This document shows, in pieces, positions 1-7,668 of a stretch of 64,000 nt of DNA. Position numbers and translations under genes: made by a program. Below the pieces are notes generated by a model that was not told the origin of the DNA, ran no database searches, and worked only from the letters and a program-made list of their open reading frames with translations. The DNA comes from Pseudalkalibacillus hwajinpoensis. GTDB taxonomy: Bacteria > Bacillota > Bacilli > Bacillales > Guptibacillaceae. The stretch's first letter is position 1. Each line of letters starts with the position of its first letter. The stretch spans positions 2,170,001 through 2,234,000 of the forward strand of contig NZ_CP156674.1 in the NCBI RefSeq assembly GCF_039851965.1, given 5' to 3'.

Positions 1-62
1 CACCGCTAATTCCCCACCTAGCACGGCAAATTTGATAACATTGTTAGTGCACTCGTTTGGTG
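1..62 (-). ncRNA. ffs: Signal recognition particle RNA (scRNA), 5' part only
   Basis: Read on the minus strand, the first 35 bases contain CCGTGCTAGGTGGGGA followed by TTAGCGGTG. This is the conserved 5' region of the large Bacillus-type SRP RNA. The rest, and presumably dnaX after it, lies beyond the window edge. A well-formed promoter ends about 10 bases upstream of the expected start. In B. subtilis the scr gene also follows tadA, so the position agrees. The exact 5' end is estimated from the promoter. Confidence 0.8.
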
Positions 63-70
63 CAAAATAT

Positions 71-99
71 AGTATATCGCATTTCTACCTTTTTAGCAA
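71..99 (-). promoter_or_regulatory. Sigma-A promoter of the SRP RNA gene
   Basis: On the minus strand TTGCTA (99-94) and TATACT (76-71) are separated by 17 bases. Transcription would start near position 64, just before the SRP RNA sequence. Confidence 0.75.
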
Positions 100-126
100 C
101 AGGTCCGATACACCATTTATTGTAAA

Positions 127-219
127 TGGCGGAGGCGAGAGGATTTGAACCCCCGCGACGCGTGAACGTCCTAACTGATTTCGAGTCAGCCCCCTTCAGC
201 CAGACTTGGGTACGCCTCC
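127..219 (-). tRNA. tRNA-Ser (anticodon CGA)
   Basis: A 93-base class II tRNA on the minus strand with a long variable arm, acceptor GGAGGCG/CGCCTCC, a G discriminator and an encoded CCA. The anticodon loop CTCGAAA gives anticodon CGA, which reads UCG serine codons. It sits between tadA and the SRP RNA gene and may be cotranscribed with tadA. Confidence 0.93.
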
Positions 220-261
220 ATCCGTCGATGCCTTATTGGCACAGAAAACACTATATCATGT

Positions 262-786
262 CTATTCTAGTTTATCAACGAATGGTGTTTGCTCCTTATC
301 ACGCCTTTTTTCTTCCTTTCGTTTTTCCCTTAACCCTCGAAAAAAACTTGTTAGCATCCCACCGCATTTCTCTTCGAGTACGCCTTCTGTAACCACGGAC
401 TGATGGTTGAACCGCTCATCATGAAGCAAGTTCATTAACGTACCTGCGCACCCACCTTTTGGATCACTTGCACCGAATACAACCCGCTCAACCCTGGAGA
501 GAACAATAGCACCACTGCACATGGCACAGGGTTCAAGCGTCACATAAAGCGTGCAGCCAGTTAGACGCCAGCTTCCTACCACCCTGCATGCTTCGTCAAT
601 AGCGAGTAATTCCGCATGAGCCACAGCTCGTTGTTCCGTTTCTCGCAGGTTATATGCAGAAGCAATCACTCGATCACCTTTGACAATAACAGCTCCAATC
701 GGAACCTCCCCTATTTCTTCTGCTTTCTTTGCTTCTACAATCGCTCTGCTCATAAAATAGTCATCACGATGCTGTTGGTCTTCCAT
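262..786 (-). CDS. tadA: tRNA adenosine(34) deaminase TadA
   Basis: Deaminates adenosine 34 to inosine in the anticodon of tRNA-Arg(ACG), which is needed to read CGC and CGA codons. The 174-residue protein has the cytidine-deaminase-fold zinc site: HAE at residues 57-59, where E59 is the proton shuttle, and PCAMC at 86-90, where C87 and C90 complete the zinc ligands. The C-terminal 15-20 residues are charged and probably disordered. It is divergent from the isochorismatase-family gene at 883, as tadA and yaaI are in B. subtilis. tRNA-Ser and the SRP RNA follow on the same strand. The start ATG at 786 is preceded by an AGGAG-type ribosome site. Confidence 0.95.
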   Translation of the reverse strand: MEDQQHRDDYFMSRAIVEAKKAEEIGEVPIGAVIVKGDRVIASAYNLRETEQRAVAHAELLAIDEACRVVGSWRLTGCTLYVTLEPCAMCSGAIVLSRVERVVFGASDPKGGCAGTLMNLLHDERFNHQSVVTEGVLEEKCGGMLTSFFRGLREKRKEEKRRDKEQTPFVDKLE

Positions 787-882
787 ATTAGGTACTCCTT
801 CATTCTCGTTTTATCTAAAAACAGATTGGGTAAACTACATATTATTCCAGTACTTATTTCTATTATAAGGAGAGGAGATCAA

Positions 883-1506
883 ATGAGCAAAGATCATATC
901 GAACAGAAAGATCAGAATACCTCAGCTGCACTATTACTAATTGATGTTATAAATACACTCGACTTTAAAGATGCAGAGTTGCTTGCACGTTATACAGAAG
1001 AGACCGCCGACAACATTGCCGCATTAAAGAAAGAGGCAAAATCACAAGGTCTCCCAGTTATCTATGTCAACGACAACTATGGATTATGGCAATCTGATTT
1101 CAAAAAAGTGATTAACTATGCAGCGGAAGCAAATGGGCAGCACCTCGTTGATCGCCTTGAGCCAGAAGACGATGATTATACGGTGGTGAAGCCAAAGCAT
1201 TCAGGCTTCTTTTCTACTCCACTTTCTACATTACTAAAGTTTTTAAAGGTTAATACACTGATTCTCACCGGGTTCGCCGGAAACATTTGCGTACTCTTTA
1301 CAGCGAATGATGCTTATATGAGGGAGTACGACCTCTATATCCCTTCTAACTGCTGCGCTTCGAATCTTGAGGAAGATAATGAATACGCGCTTCGATTAAT
1401 GGAAGGAAACCTTAAAGCTAGCACGGAACCATCAACAGAATTAAACTTGAAAGAACTCATTTCAAAGGCAAATGACAGACAGGTAAAAACAGCATATGAA
1501 GGATAG
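883..1506 (+). CDS. yaaI: Isochorismatase-family cysteine hydrolase (YaaI-like)
   Basis: A 207-residue alpha/beta hydrolase of the isochorismatase/nicotinamidase superfamily. The expected catalytic triad is visible: D21 in LLLIDVINT, a lysine at 103 or 105 (VVKPKHSGFF) and the nucleophile C136 in GFAGNICVLFTA. The real substrate of YaaI proteins is unknown to me. The reading frame is open from 616, but the ATG at 883 has a strong AGGAGAGGAGATC ribosome site, and the upstream extension overlaps tadA on the other strand, so I take 883. It is a single-gene unit ending at a bidirectional terminator shared with the gene at 1548. Confidence 0.88.
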   Translation: MSKDHIEQKDQNTSAALLLIDVINTLDFKDAELLARYTEETADNIAALKKEAKSQGLPVIYVNDNYGLWQSDFKKVINYAAEANGQHLVDRLEPEDDDYTVVKPKHSGFFSTPLSTLLKFLKVNTLILTGFAGNICVLFTANDAYMREYDLYIPSNCCASNLEEDNEYALRLMEGNLKASTEPSTELNLKELISKANDRQVKTAYEG

Positions 1507-1508
1507 AA

Positions 1509-1540
1509 AGACCCCCCTCCTTTGAAAAGAAGGGGGGTCT
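1509..1540. terminator. Bidirectional terminator between convergent genes
   Basis: A 13-bp stem AGACCCCCCTCCT / AGAAGGGGGGTCT (one mismatch) with a short A/T-rich loop, between the ends of yaaI and the convergent membrane-protein gene. The U-tracts are poor on both strands. Its arms resemble the GACCCCC hairpins at 17647 and 34867. Confidence 0.6.
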
Positions 1541-1547
1541 ATTTAGG

Positions 1548-2558
1548 TTATGAGCTAGTTTGAAAATAAGCAGGGCGTTGCTCAAAAGCAGCATTCAAGT
1601 ATGTTACCATCAACTTATCATCGAAAAGCTTGCTTCCTTTTCGCAAACTCTGACAGTAGCCATCCCTGAATTCCAGTCGGTCGATTAAGAAAGTACTGCC
1701 AAACTCACTGCTTACAGTGACCTCGATAACACGTTCTTTTGCAGTGAATGCAAGAACAGTATCATTGATCTGAAAGCGGACTTCTTCTAGATACTTAGAA
1801 TGATACAGGCAGGTCATGCAGCGTACGACTTCATAATACCCACCATCAGTCGTCACGCGCTCTGTTTTGTATCGCTTCAAATCAGAATCGATGTAGATCA
1901 TCACGTCCTGTACCTTCTTAGTCGAAATGGCCAGTTGAACGCTTGTAGTTAACGATCGATAAAACCGCTTTTTGATACCAATTTTATAGAATACAAGTCC
2001 CATGCACCAGCTCACAATCAAAACCGGTAGTAGGATCGCGAGAATCTCTCGCTCGAAAATCGTCCACTCGTAAAACCAGACAAGAAGGAGCGCAATAAGT
2101 GAGAAGATCACTCCTGCAAATAAGGTTTGAGGACGATAGTCACGAAAATCCTCTTCTGCAGTAGAAAGCTCAGCCTTTAACCATTCGAGCTCATATAAAT
2201 CAAAGCGCTGTAGTTCCTTTTGCTGCCAGACCGAATCCTTCATCCAACCTTCTGAGCGCTTATGATGTAGAAAACCTTTAAAAAAGTTATGTAGATGCGA
2301 ATTCGTCTCCATTTTTCGCTCAATCGTTTGCCTGAACGCACGATCATAAAGCTGAGCAATAGCACTCATTCCTTGAGCAGCTACAAGAAGAATAAGCAAC
2401 AATAAGAAAAGCTGTCCCCACGGGTTGTCTGAGAAAACAGACTGCACGCCATTTACAAGGGGCGCAAGCTCAGATTTAAGATTGATTCCTACGGTTCGAA
2501 ACAGTTCGGCCGCTGCACCTTTCCAATCATCCAACTTGAAAGCCTCCCAACTCTCCAT
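1548..2558 (-). CDS. Membrane protein of unknown function, three predicted TM segments
   Basis: I do not recognise this 336-residue protein. Visible features: an amphipathic N-terminus, one hydrophobic segment at about 47-69 (WGQLFLLLLILLVAAQG), a charged helical region at 75-140, a closely spaced pair of membrane segments at about 146-166 and 170-192, and a soluble C-terminal half of about 140 residues. The start ATG at 2558 has a ribosome site (AAAGGTGAT) 14 bases upstream, which is rather far. The first 70 bases overlap the end of the frame at 2489-2896, so the two may be translationally coupled. No homologous neighbour from the standard oriC order is known to me here. Confidence 0.7.
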   Translation of the reverse strand: MESWEAFKLDDWKGAAAELFRTVGINLKSELAPLVNGVQSVFSDNPWGQLFLLLLILLVAAQGMSAIAQLYDRAFRQTIERKMETNSHLHNFFKGFLHHKRSEGWMKDSVWQQKELQRFDLYELEWLKAELSTAEEDFRDYRPQTLFAGVIFSLIALLLVWFYEWTIFEREILAILLPVLIVSWCMGLVFYKIGIKKRFYRSLTTSVQLAISTKKVQDVMIYIDSDLKRYKTERVTTDGGYYEVVRCMTCLYHSKYLEEVRFQINDTVLAFTAKERVIEVTVSSEFGSTFLIDRLEFRDGYCQSLRKGSKLFDDKLMVTYLNAAFEQRPAYFQTSS

Positions 2559-3059
2559 ACTATTTCTATCATATCACCTTTATTGGGCATTAGCTTGCAT
2601 TTTTTAACAATGAATCTACTGTTCGATAAGTTCAATTTCCCAGTTGGACTCAAGTGGGAAATTCTGACCTCAATCTCTTTTGACCTTTCAAAGAACCCTC
2701 GGTCGATCATAAACTTCAGTTGATCACGCTCACCCTCTAGACTGATTGCTAACTGCTCTCCCTTATCATTAACGGCCGTTATCTCTACTTGATCAGAAAC
2801 GCCGGGATCGAGAAACACGGTATTGTTTTCATTCCTGTGAAAAAGTATAGTAAACGCTACCCCACCTTCATTATAAAAGAGAGGATCCAGTACCATTTCT
2901 GATCCAAAGAGGGTCGCAATTGCTTTTCTTTATGCTGCTTATACGTTAACTCTTTAATTTTCTTGTAAATCTCATATTGATATCTACCCGCTCGTCAGTC
3001 TTATATACAAACGAGTCAATCTGAACCGCTTTAGGTATGGGAAAGGCAGCAAGATACTC
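2489..3059 (-). pseudogene. Probable broken gene upstream of the membrane protein (frames in pieces)
   Basis: The longest intact piece is a 135-codon frame at 2489-2896 containing MVLDPLFYNEGGVAF and a beta-rich stretch of about 100 residues. Upstream on the same strand the coding-like signal continues in other frames. One piece around 2870-2994 includes RYQYEIYKKIKELTYKQ. Another around 2945-3059 includes AAFPIPKAVQIDSFVYK. Each is closed by stops within a few dozen codons. This pattern suggests an older gene with one or two frameshifts, but I do not recognise the family. An alternative is that 2489-2896 is an intact small gene and the upstream pieces are chance. Its 3' end overlaps the next gene by 70 bases. 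Confidence 0.35.
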
Positions 3060-3111
3060 TCATGTGTTACTTCTTCGCTATTGAAAAAGGAAATCCCTTT
3101 AAGACAAAAGT

Positions 3112-3137
3112 AAAAGCGTGTGATCCCACACGCTTTT
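3112..3137 (-). terminator. Terminator after tRNA-Arg
   Basis: A perfect 11-bp stem AAAAGCGTGTG / CACACGCTTTT with a 4-base loop lies 60 bases downstream of tRNA-Arg on its strand, followed by a T-rich stretch (ACTTTTG). Confidence 0.7.
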
Positions 3138-3197
3138 GGTAACAGAGTTATGTAAAAAATGTAAAAATAAAAAACCCTTATATCATAAGGATTTAAA

Positions 3198-3273
3198 TGG
3201 TGGCCCCGAGAGGAATCGAACCTCCGACCTGCGGTTTAGGAAACCGTTGCTCTATCCCCTGAGCTACGGGGCC
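3198..3273 (-). tRNA. tRNA-Arg (anticodon CCT)
   Basis: A 76-base tRNA on the minus strand with acceptor GGCCCCG/CGGGGCC, discriminator A and encoded CCA. The anticodon loop TTCCTAA gives CCT, reading AGG arginine codons. It stands alone between the tyrosine-catabolism operon and the broken gene at 2489-3059, with its own terminator. Confidence 0.93.
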
Positions 3274-3330
3274 GAATGAATAACATTATACAATAAAATG
3301 AGAGAAAGCAAAAGAGTATTGATTATTAAT

Positions 3331-3354
3331 CAGCACGGCCACTGGACCGTGCTG
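3331..3354 (-). terminator. Possible terminator of the tyrosine-catabolism operon
   Basis: CAGCACGG / CCGTGCTG with an 8-base loop lies 33 bases beyond the stop of hmgA on the minus strand. The following sequence is A/T-rich but has no clean U-run. Confidence 0.45.
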
Positions 3355-3386
3355 CTAATTCCGTTCATTTCTCCTCATTAGCTAAT

Positions 3387-4541
3387 CTAATCCGTTACCC
3401 AGCTCTTCATATAATTCTCATCTTCATATATATGAGCATGCTCAATGACTTTAAGCGGGCGAAACGTATCAATCATGACAGCAAGCTCGAGCGTTTCTTT
3501 TTTGCCAATGCTTGCTTCTATTTTCCCTGGATGTGGTCCATGTGGTATGCCTGATGGGTGCAAGGTGATCGAGCCTTCTTCAATCCCTTTCCGACTCATG
3601 AAGCTGCCTTCTACATAATAAAGCACTTCATCACTATCGACATTACTATGAAAATAAGGTGCTGGAATCGAGTCTGGATGATAGTCATAGAGTCTCGGTA
3701 CAAACGAGCAGACTACGAAATTATTTCCTTCGAACGTCTGGTGCACGGGTGGTGGCTGATGAACTCTTCCTGTAATCGGTTCAAAATCATTAATGTTAAA
3801 TTTCCATGGATAAAGATAGCCATCCCATCCAACGACGTCCAGCGGATGATGGTCGAAAAGATGACAATGTAAGCCGCCCCTCGTTTTTGTTAACACTTCA
3901 TACTCCCCTTTGATATCGTGCGAAACAAGTTTATCAGGTCCAGTTATATCGCGTTCACAGAATGGACTGTGCTCCATCAACTGTCCAAATTCATTTCGAT
4001 ATCTCCGCGGCGTTGTAATCGCACTATTGGATTCAATCACGAGCCAGCGATTTTGCCCTTCAGGTACAACGCGGTAGATTGTACCAATTGGCATTACAAT
4101 ATAATCGCCAGGTCTATATGATATTTCCCCAAACATCGTTTCAATTTTCCCAGAACCATGATGAATGAAGAAAAGCTCATCACCATCTCCATTCCGGTAA
4201 AAATAAGTCATTTTCTCTGCTGGATTTACAACACCTAGCAACACATCTTCATTCCCCAGGAAATAACACCTGTCGACAACCGCATCTCCTCTTTTGTCGC
4301 ATTTTGCTGTTCGGAAATGTCGATGGCTCAGTGCACCCTGCGCTTCATATTCTGGAAGCGTGTTTTTAAGAAATGTCACTTCTTTCACTGCCGTTGGAAA
4401 ATGATGATGGTACAGGATCGACTGGACACCTGAAAAACCTTTCGTCCCCATTACTTGTTCTCGATAAAGTGACCCATCCTGTTTCTTGAAAGTAGTATGC
4501 CGTTTATGCGGAATATCACCAAGTCTTCTATAATAAACCAT
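3387..4541 (-). CDS. hmgA: Homogentisate 1,2-dioxygenase
   Basis: Opens the aromatic ring of homogentisate to give maleylacetoacetate, the second ring-directed step of tyrosine catabolism. It is a cupin-fold, iron-dependent enzyme. With the start at 4541 it has 384 residues. Likely metal ligands are H298 and the following acidic pair D304/E305 (PYFHSNVDSDE) and H334 (GIPHGPHPG). I chose ATG 4541 because GGAGGAGG lies 6 bases upstream; the frame is open to 4610, and ATG 4547 directly abuts the ribosome site. It overlaps the end of the FAH-family gene by 14 bases, which implies coupling. It is the last gene of the operon hppD / flavin reductase / FAH / hmgA. Confidence 0.9.
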   Translation of the reverse strand: MVYYRRLGDIPHKRHTTFKKQDGSLYREQVMGTKGFSGVQSILYHHHFPTAVKEVTFLKNTLPEYEAQGALSHRHFRTAKCDKRGDAVVDRCYFLGNEDVLLGVVNPAEKMTYFYRNGDGDELFFIHHGSGKIETMFGEISYRPGDYIVMPIGTIYRVVPEGQNRWLVIESNSAITTPRRYRNEFGQLMEHSPFCERDITGPDKLVSHDIKGEYEVLTKTRGGLHCHLFDHHPLDVVGWDGYLYPWKFNINDFEPITGRVHQPPPVHQTFEGNNFVVCSFVPRLYDYHPDSIPAPYFHSNVDSDEVLYYVEGSFMSRKGIEEGSITLHPSGIPHGPHPGKIEASIGKKETLELAVMIDTFRPLKVIEHAHIYEDENYMKSWVTD

Positions 4542-5433
4542 TCTCATCCTCCTCCCCCACAACATTAAGAAGCTTACCAAGTTGGGTAATCGAAAGTTCG
4601 ACATGATCACCTGGTGACAACCAGTTTCGCCCCGTTTGCTCTAGGATACAGCCACTGCCCACTGTGCCTGATCCAATCACTTCACCGGGATACAACGTGA
4701 CATCCCGTGAAGCCTGTTCAATGATCTGTCCGAATGAATAATACATGTCTCTCGCATTTCCTGAGGAACAACGTTCTCCATTAACAAAAGCTTCCATCTC
4801 TAGATTGAGGCGTTCTTCCTTAGTTGGCAACTCTTCATTCGTAACAAGATAAGGTCCAAATGACGTCGCGAAGTCCTTCCCTTTAGCAGGACCAAGTCCA
4901 ACCTTCATTTCCTTCGCTTGAAGATCTCTAGCGCTCCAATCATTCATGATCATATAACCGAAAATGTATTCTGCTGCTTCATTAGCTTTAATATTCCGAC
5001 CTTCTTTTCCAATTACACAGGCGATTTCAAGCTCATAATCGAGCTTTTTACATGAATCGGGTCGTTTGATCAAATCGCCTGGTCCCTTAACAGCATGGTG
5101 ATTTGAAAAATAAAAAACAGGGATCTCATACCATTCTGGTACAACACCGAGTCCTCTTTTCCCTCTCGCCGTCACAACGTGCTCTTCGAAAGCATAAAAA
5201 TCCCTGATGCTTGCAGGCCGAGGAAGAGGTGCAAGTAACTTCACATCCTCAATCTTGTATCCGGCATGCTGCACGTCTTTAATAAGTGGCTTATAACAAT
5301 CATAGTTTTGTACGATAACCAGGAGATCTTCTGGAATCCTACCGTTAGATGCTTCATGCAGACCAACGATGCGATCGTCTACAACAATACCCGCTTGTAT
5401 TCTTCCCCTCACTTCAAACGTTACGTATTTCAA
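4528..5433 (-). CDS. fahA: Fumarylacetoacetate hydrolase family protein
   Basis: A 301-residue FAH-superfamily hydrolase. In this operon it most likely cleaves fumarylacetoacetate (or maleylacetoacetate directly) to acetoacetate plus a C4 dicarboxylate. The C-terminal catalytic domain shows metal-binding acidic residues in LDYELEIACVIGK (E134, E136) and NDWSARD (D165), with the conserved GKDFATSFGP (185-194) and GSGTVGSGC (255-262) loops. The start at 5433 lies 5 bases after the flavin reductase stop, with GAGCTGAGACC upstream as a weak ribosome site. The end overlaps hmgA. The family also contains decarboxylases and isomerases, so the exact activity is inferred from context. Confidence 0.85.
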   Translation of the reverse strand: MKYVTFEVRGRIQAGIVVDDRIVGLHEASNGRIPEDLLVIVQNYDCYKPLIKDVQHAGYKIEDVKLLAPLPRPASIRDFYAFEEHVVTARGKRGLGVVPEWYEIPVFYFSNHHAVKGPGDLIKRPDSCKKLDYELEIACVIGKEGRNIKANEAAEYIFGYMIMNDWSARDLQAKEMKVGLGPAKGKDFATSFGPYLVTNEELPTKEERLNLEMEAFVNGERCSSGNARDMYYSFGQIIEQASRDVTLYPGEVIGSGTVGSGCILEQTGRNWLSPGDHVELSITQLGKLLNVVGEEDENGLL

Positions 5434-5438
5434 AGGTC

Positions 5439-6068
5439 TCAGCTCTTCCTATCAGAAGTGGTTTTTCTAACTAACCTAAACGTATCTGACACAGCCCGTG
5501 TATACTCCTGACCTGCTAAACGCCCTACTGGCTGCAGTGCCTCCGTATTAATCTTTCCATCATTGTATAACTCATCACGTACATGAACCATAACAACCTT
5601 CCCAATGACAAGACTACCTGCGCCTTCTTGATCACCAAATTCAACAATCTGATCAAGAACACACTCAAGCTGTACATCGCTTTCCTTCACCCGGGGTGCT
5701 TTAACAAGCTCGCTATCTTCTTTTGTAAGCCCGGAAGCATGAAACTCATCAATTCCGTGTTCAAATGGCGTCGCACACTCATTCATCTGTTCTACAATTT
5801 TTTCACCGACGATATTAATGACGAATTCCTTCGTTTCCTCAATATTTAGCAGCGTGTCTTTCTTTCCGCCTTCACCCGCTTTACGCATCGGCGAAAAGCA
5901 AACCATCATTGGTTCTGCGCAGATCCCTGTAAAAAAGCTAAAAGGTGCGAGATTCACATCACCGTTACGATCTACACTTGAAACAAAAGCAATTGGACGG
6001 GGGAGTACTGATCCAATTAGTAATTTATAAGCCTCTTTCCAGGCAAGCGTATCCGGTTGAACTTTCAT
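5439..6068 (-). CDS. Flavin reductase family protein (FMN-binding split barrel)
   Basis: A 209-residue protein of the flavoredoxin/DIM6-NTAB family. The signature SVLPRPIAFVSSVDRNGDVNL near residues 19-39, then LAPFSFFTGICAEPMMVCFS, matches the FMN-binding split-barrel N-terminus. Members reduce free or bound FMN with NAD(P)H and often serve an oxygenase. It is the second gene of the homogentisate operon, between hppD and fahA, with AAGGAGTTG before the ATG at 6068. Neither HppD nor HmgA needs flavin, so its role in the pathway is unclear. A redox or quinone-reducing role, for example on oxidised homogentisate, is only a guess. Confidence 0.8.
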   Translation of the reverse strand: MKVQPDTLAWKEAYKLLIGSVLPRPIAFVSSVDRNGDVNLAPFSFFTGICAEPMMVCFSPMRKAGEGGKKDTLLNIEETKEFVINIVGEKIVEQMNECATPFEHGIDEFHASGLTKEDSELVKAPRVKESDVQLECVLDQIVEFGDQEGAGSLVIGKVVMVHVRDELYNDGKINTEALQPVGRLAGQEYTRAVSDTFRLVRKTTSDRKS

Positions 6069-6108
6069 ATAACTGGCAACTCCTTTATAGGTGTGATCGT
6101 GCTATCTT

Positions 6109-7227
6109 CTATAAGTTGCCTCGTCGTTCCTGCTCTCGTTCAATCGCTTGAAAAAGTGCTTTGAAGTTCCCTTCACCGAATCCTTTTGCTCCTTTTCGCT
6201 GGATGATTTCAATGAATAACGTTGGCCGATCAACGACAGGCTTTGTAAAAATCTGAAGAAGATAGCCTTCATCATCACGATCAACGAGAATTTTCAATTC
6301 CCGAAGTTTACCAATCTCTTCATCAATCTCTCCTACGCGTTCTGTTAACACTTCATAATAATCATCTGGCGTTTCAAGAAATTCAACGCCCCCCGCACGA
6401 AGCTTGCCAACCGTATCGACAATATCATTCGTTAGTACAGCAATATGTTGGACACCAGGACCGTTATAATAATCCAGGTACTCCTGTATTTGAGATTTAC
6501 GCTTTCCATTCGCTGGTTCATTGATTGGAAATTTAATACGCCCGCCATTATGCATTACCTTCGACATTAACGCGGAATACTCCGTGCTAATATCCTCATC
6601 ATCAAAATGAATCATTTGTTTAAAACCCATTACGTTTTCATAATAAGAAACCCACTCTTCCATCGATTCCACATTTCCAACACAGTGATCGATGCCAAGA
6701 AGTCCTGTTTCCTCTGAAGGAATATTCCCTTCGAATTTTGTATATCCAGGAAGAAAAATACCAGGGTAGTTTTTACGCTCAACAAGCGTATGAATCGTGT
6801 CACCATATGTTCCGATAACCGCCATTTTCACTACGCCATGCTCATCCCTGTATTCCTTCGGTGGACTTAACTCAATAGCTCCACGTTTGGCCGCCTCTTT
6901 GTAAGCCCTTTCAACATTTTCCACCGTAAGAGCAATATCCTTCACACCATCTCCATGTAATTTGAAAAACTCTGCAATTGGATGATCATTCGACAGCGCC
7001 CCAGAAAGAACAAGTCGGATATTATTTTGCTGCAAAACATAAGAAACCTTTTCACGATCCCCTGTTTCAAGCCCTGAATATGCGACAGGTTTAAAACCAA
7101 ACGCCTTACAGAAATAATGACTCGCTTGTTTGGCATTTCCTACATAAATCTCCAAATAATCGACATCATGAACCGGGAAAAAGTCAGCGGTGTCCTGTTG
7201 ATTTTGATTCAACATTTGTTCCTGCAC
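6109..7227 (-). CDS. hppD: 4-hydroxyphenylpyruvate dioxygenase
   Basis: Converts 4-hydroxyphenylpyruvate to homogentisate with O2 and Fe(II). The 372-residue protein has two vicinal-oxygen-chelate domains. The 2-His-1-Glu iron site is complete: H181 (LGIDHCVGNV), H261 (PGVQHIAVLT) and E340 (PTLFIEIIQRKG). The C-terminal GAKGFGEGNFKALFQAIE helix, which gates the active site, is present. The start is GTG at 7227 with CTGGAGGG 7 bases upstream. It is the first gene of the four-gene tyrosine operon, and the 41-base gap to the flavin reductase has its own AAAGGAG site. No obvious sigma-A promoter with good spacing was found upstream. Confidence 0.93.
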   Translation of the reverse strand: MQEQMLNQNQQDTADFFPVHDVDYLEIYVGNAKQASHYFCKAFGFKPVAYSGLETGDREKVSYVLQQNNIRLVLSGALSNDHPIAEFFKLHGDGVKDIALTVENVERAYKEAAKRGAIELSPPKEYRDEHGVVKMAVIGTYGDTIHTLVERKNYPGIFLPGYTKFEGNIPSEETGLLGIDHCVGNVESMEEWVSYYENVMGFKQMIHFDDEDISTEYSALMSKVMHNGGRIKFPINEPANGKRKSQIQEYLDYYNGPGVQHIAVLTNDIVDTVGKLRAGGVEFLETPDDYYEVLTERVGEIDEEIGKLRELKILVDRDDEGYLLQIFTKPVVDRPTLFIEIIQRKGAKGFGEGNFKALFQAIEREQERRGNL

Positions 7228-7324
7228 AATAATCCCTCCAGAATTAGTTTATCACTCAGCTTAAACGTATAGCTTTTTCCATTTCCTTTCAAGAACTCCC
7301 ACTAAAGCCATAACGCATTAAATG

Positions 7325-7397
7325 AAAAGCGAAAGTGGACGGGTTAGACCCGGCAGGCACTGGAGGCATTCAATTTGAACACGTTCTTTGTGTTCAG
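7325..7397 (-). repeat. Truncated dispersed copy of the 120-bp hairpin repeat
   Basis: In reverse orientation this matches the right half plus the loop of the middle unit of the array at 55751-56110, with roughly nine differences over about 70 bases. Shared blocks include GGTTAGACCCG, GGCACTGGAG and TTGAACACGTTCTTTGTGTT. The match stops after the GTGTTC arm, so the left half of the hairpin is missing. Confidence 0.75.
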
Positions 7398-7441
7398 AGT
7401 GAATAACCAGCAGGATATAAATTGCACGTCGATTTGTATAT

Positions 7442-7483
7442 CAATTTGTATCCTTACAATAACCAGTGTAAGGATACAAATTG
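7442..7483. repeat. Perfect 17-bp inverted repeat
   Basis: CAATTTGTATCCTTACA and its exact reverse complement are separated by 8 bases (ATAACCAG). There is no U-run on either side, so it is not a standard terminator. A third partial copy of the arm (ATTTGTAT) lies just upstream at about 7433-7440. Confidence 0.7.
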
Positions 7484-7668
7484 GCTTGCATTTTCACTCT
7501 CACTTTCAGATACAGATTTCTACGAAGAGCAAAGGCGTTCGCGAACTTTACCTAAAGCTATATGGGGTAATATGTTAAAATTAGGGTTAGATACTCATTT
7601 GAAGTTGTTCCACAAACGGGCAGGATAATGGAAGACTTGAATTTGAGATAATAGAGGTTTTTGAAACT

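Larger units (their letters stand above)
7228..7668. other. Intergenic region with repeat remnant and inverted repeat
   Basis: There is no convincing gene in these 441 bases. It holds the leader of hppD, a half copy of the 120-bp repeat (7325-7397), a perfect 17-bp inverted repeat (7442-7483) and A/T-rich sequence. Two overlapping plus-strand frames of 67-68 codons lie here but run through both repeats, have no good ribosome site, and resemble nothing I know. Confidence 0.5.

Noticed and set aside
616..882. N-terminal extension of the isochorismatase-family gene
   Set aside because: It overlaps tadA on the other strand, and ATG 883 has a strong ribosome site.
7375..7628. Two overlapping plus-strand frames upstream of the decayed gene
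   Set aside because: Both read through inverted repeats, lack a ribosome site and show no recognisable protein.
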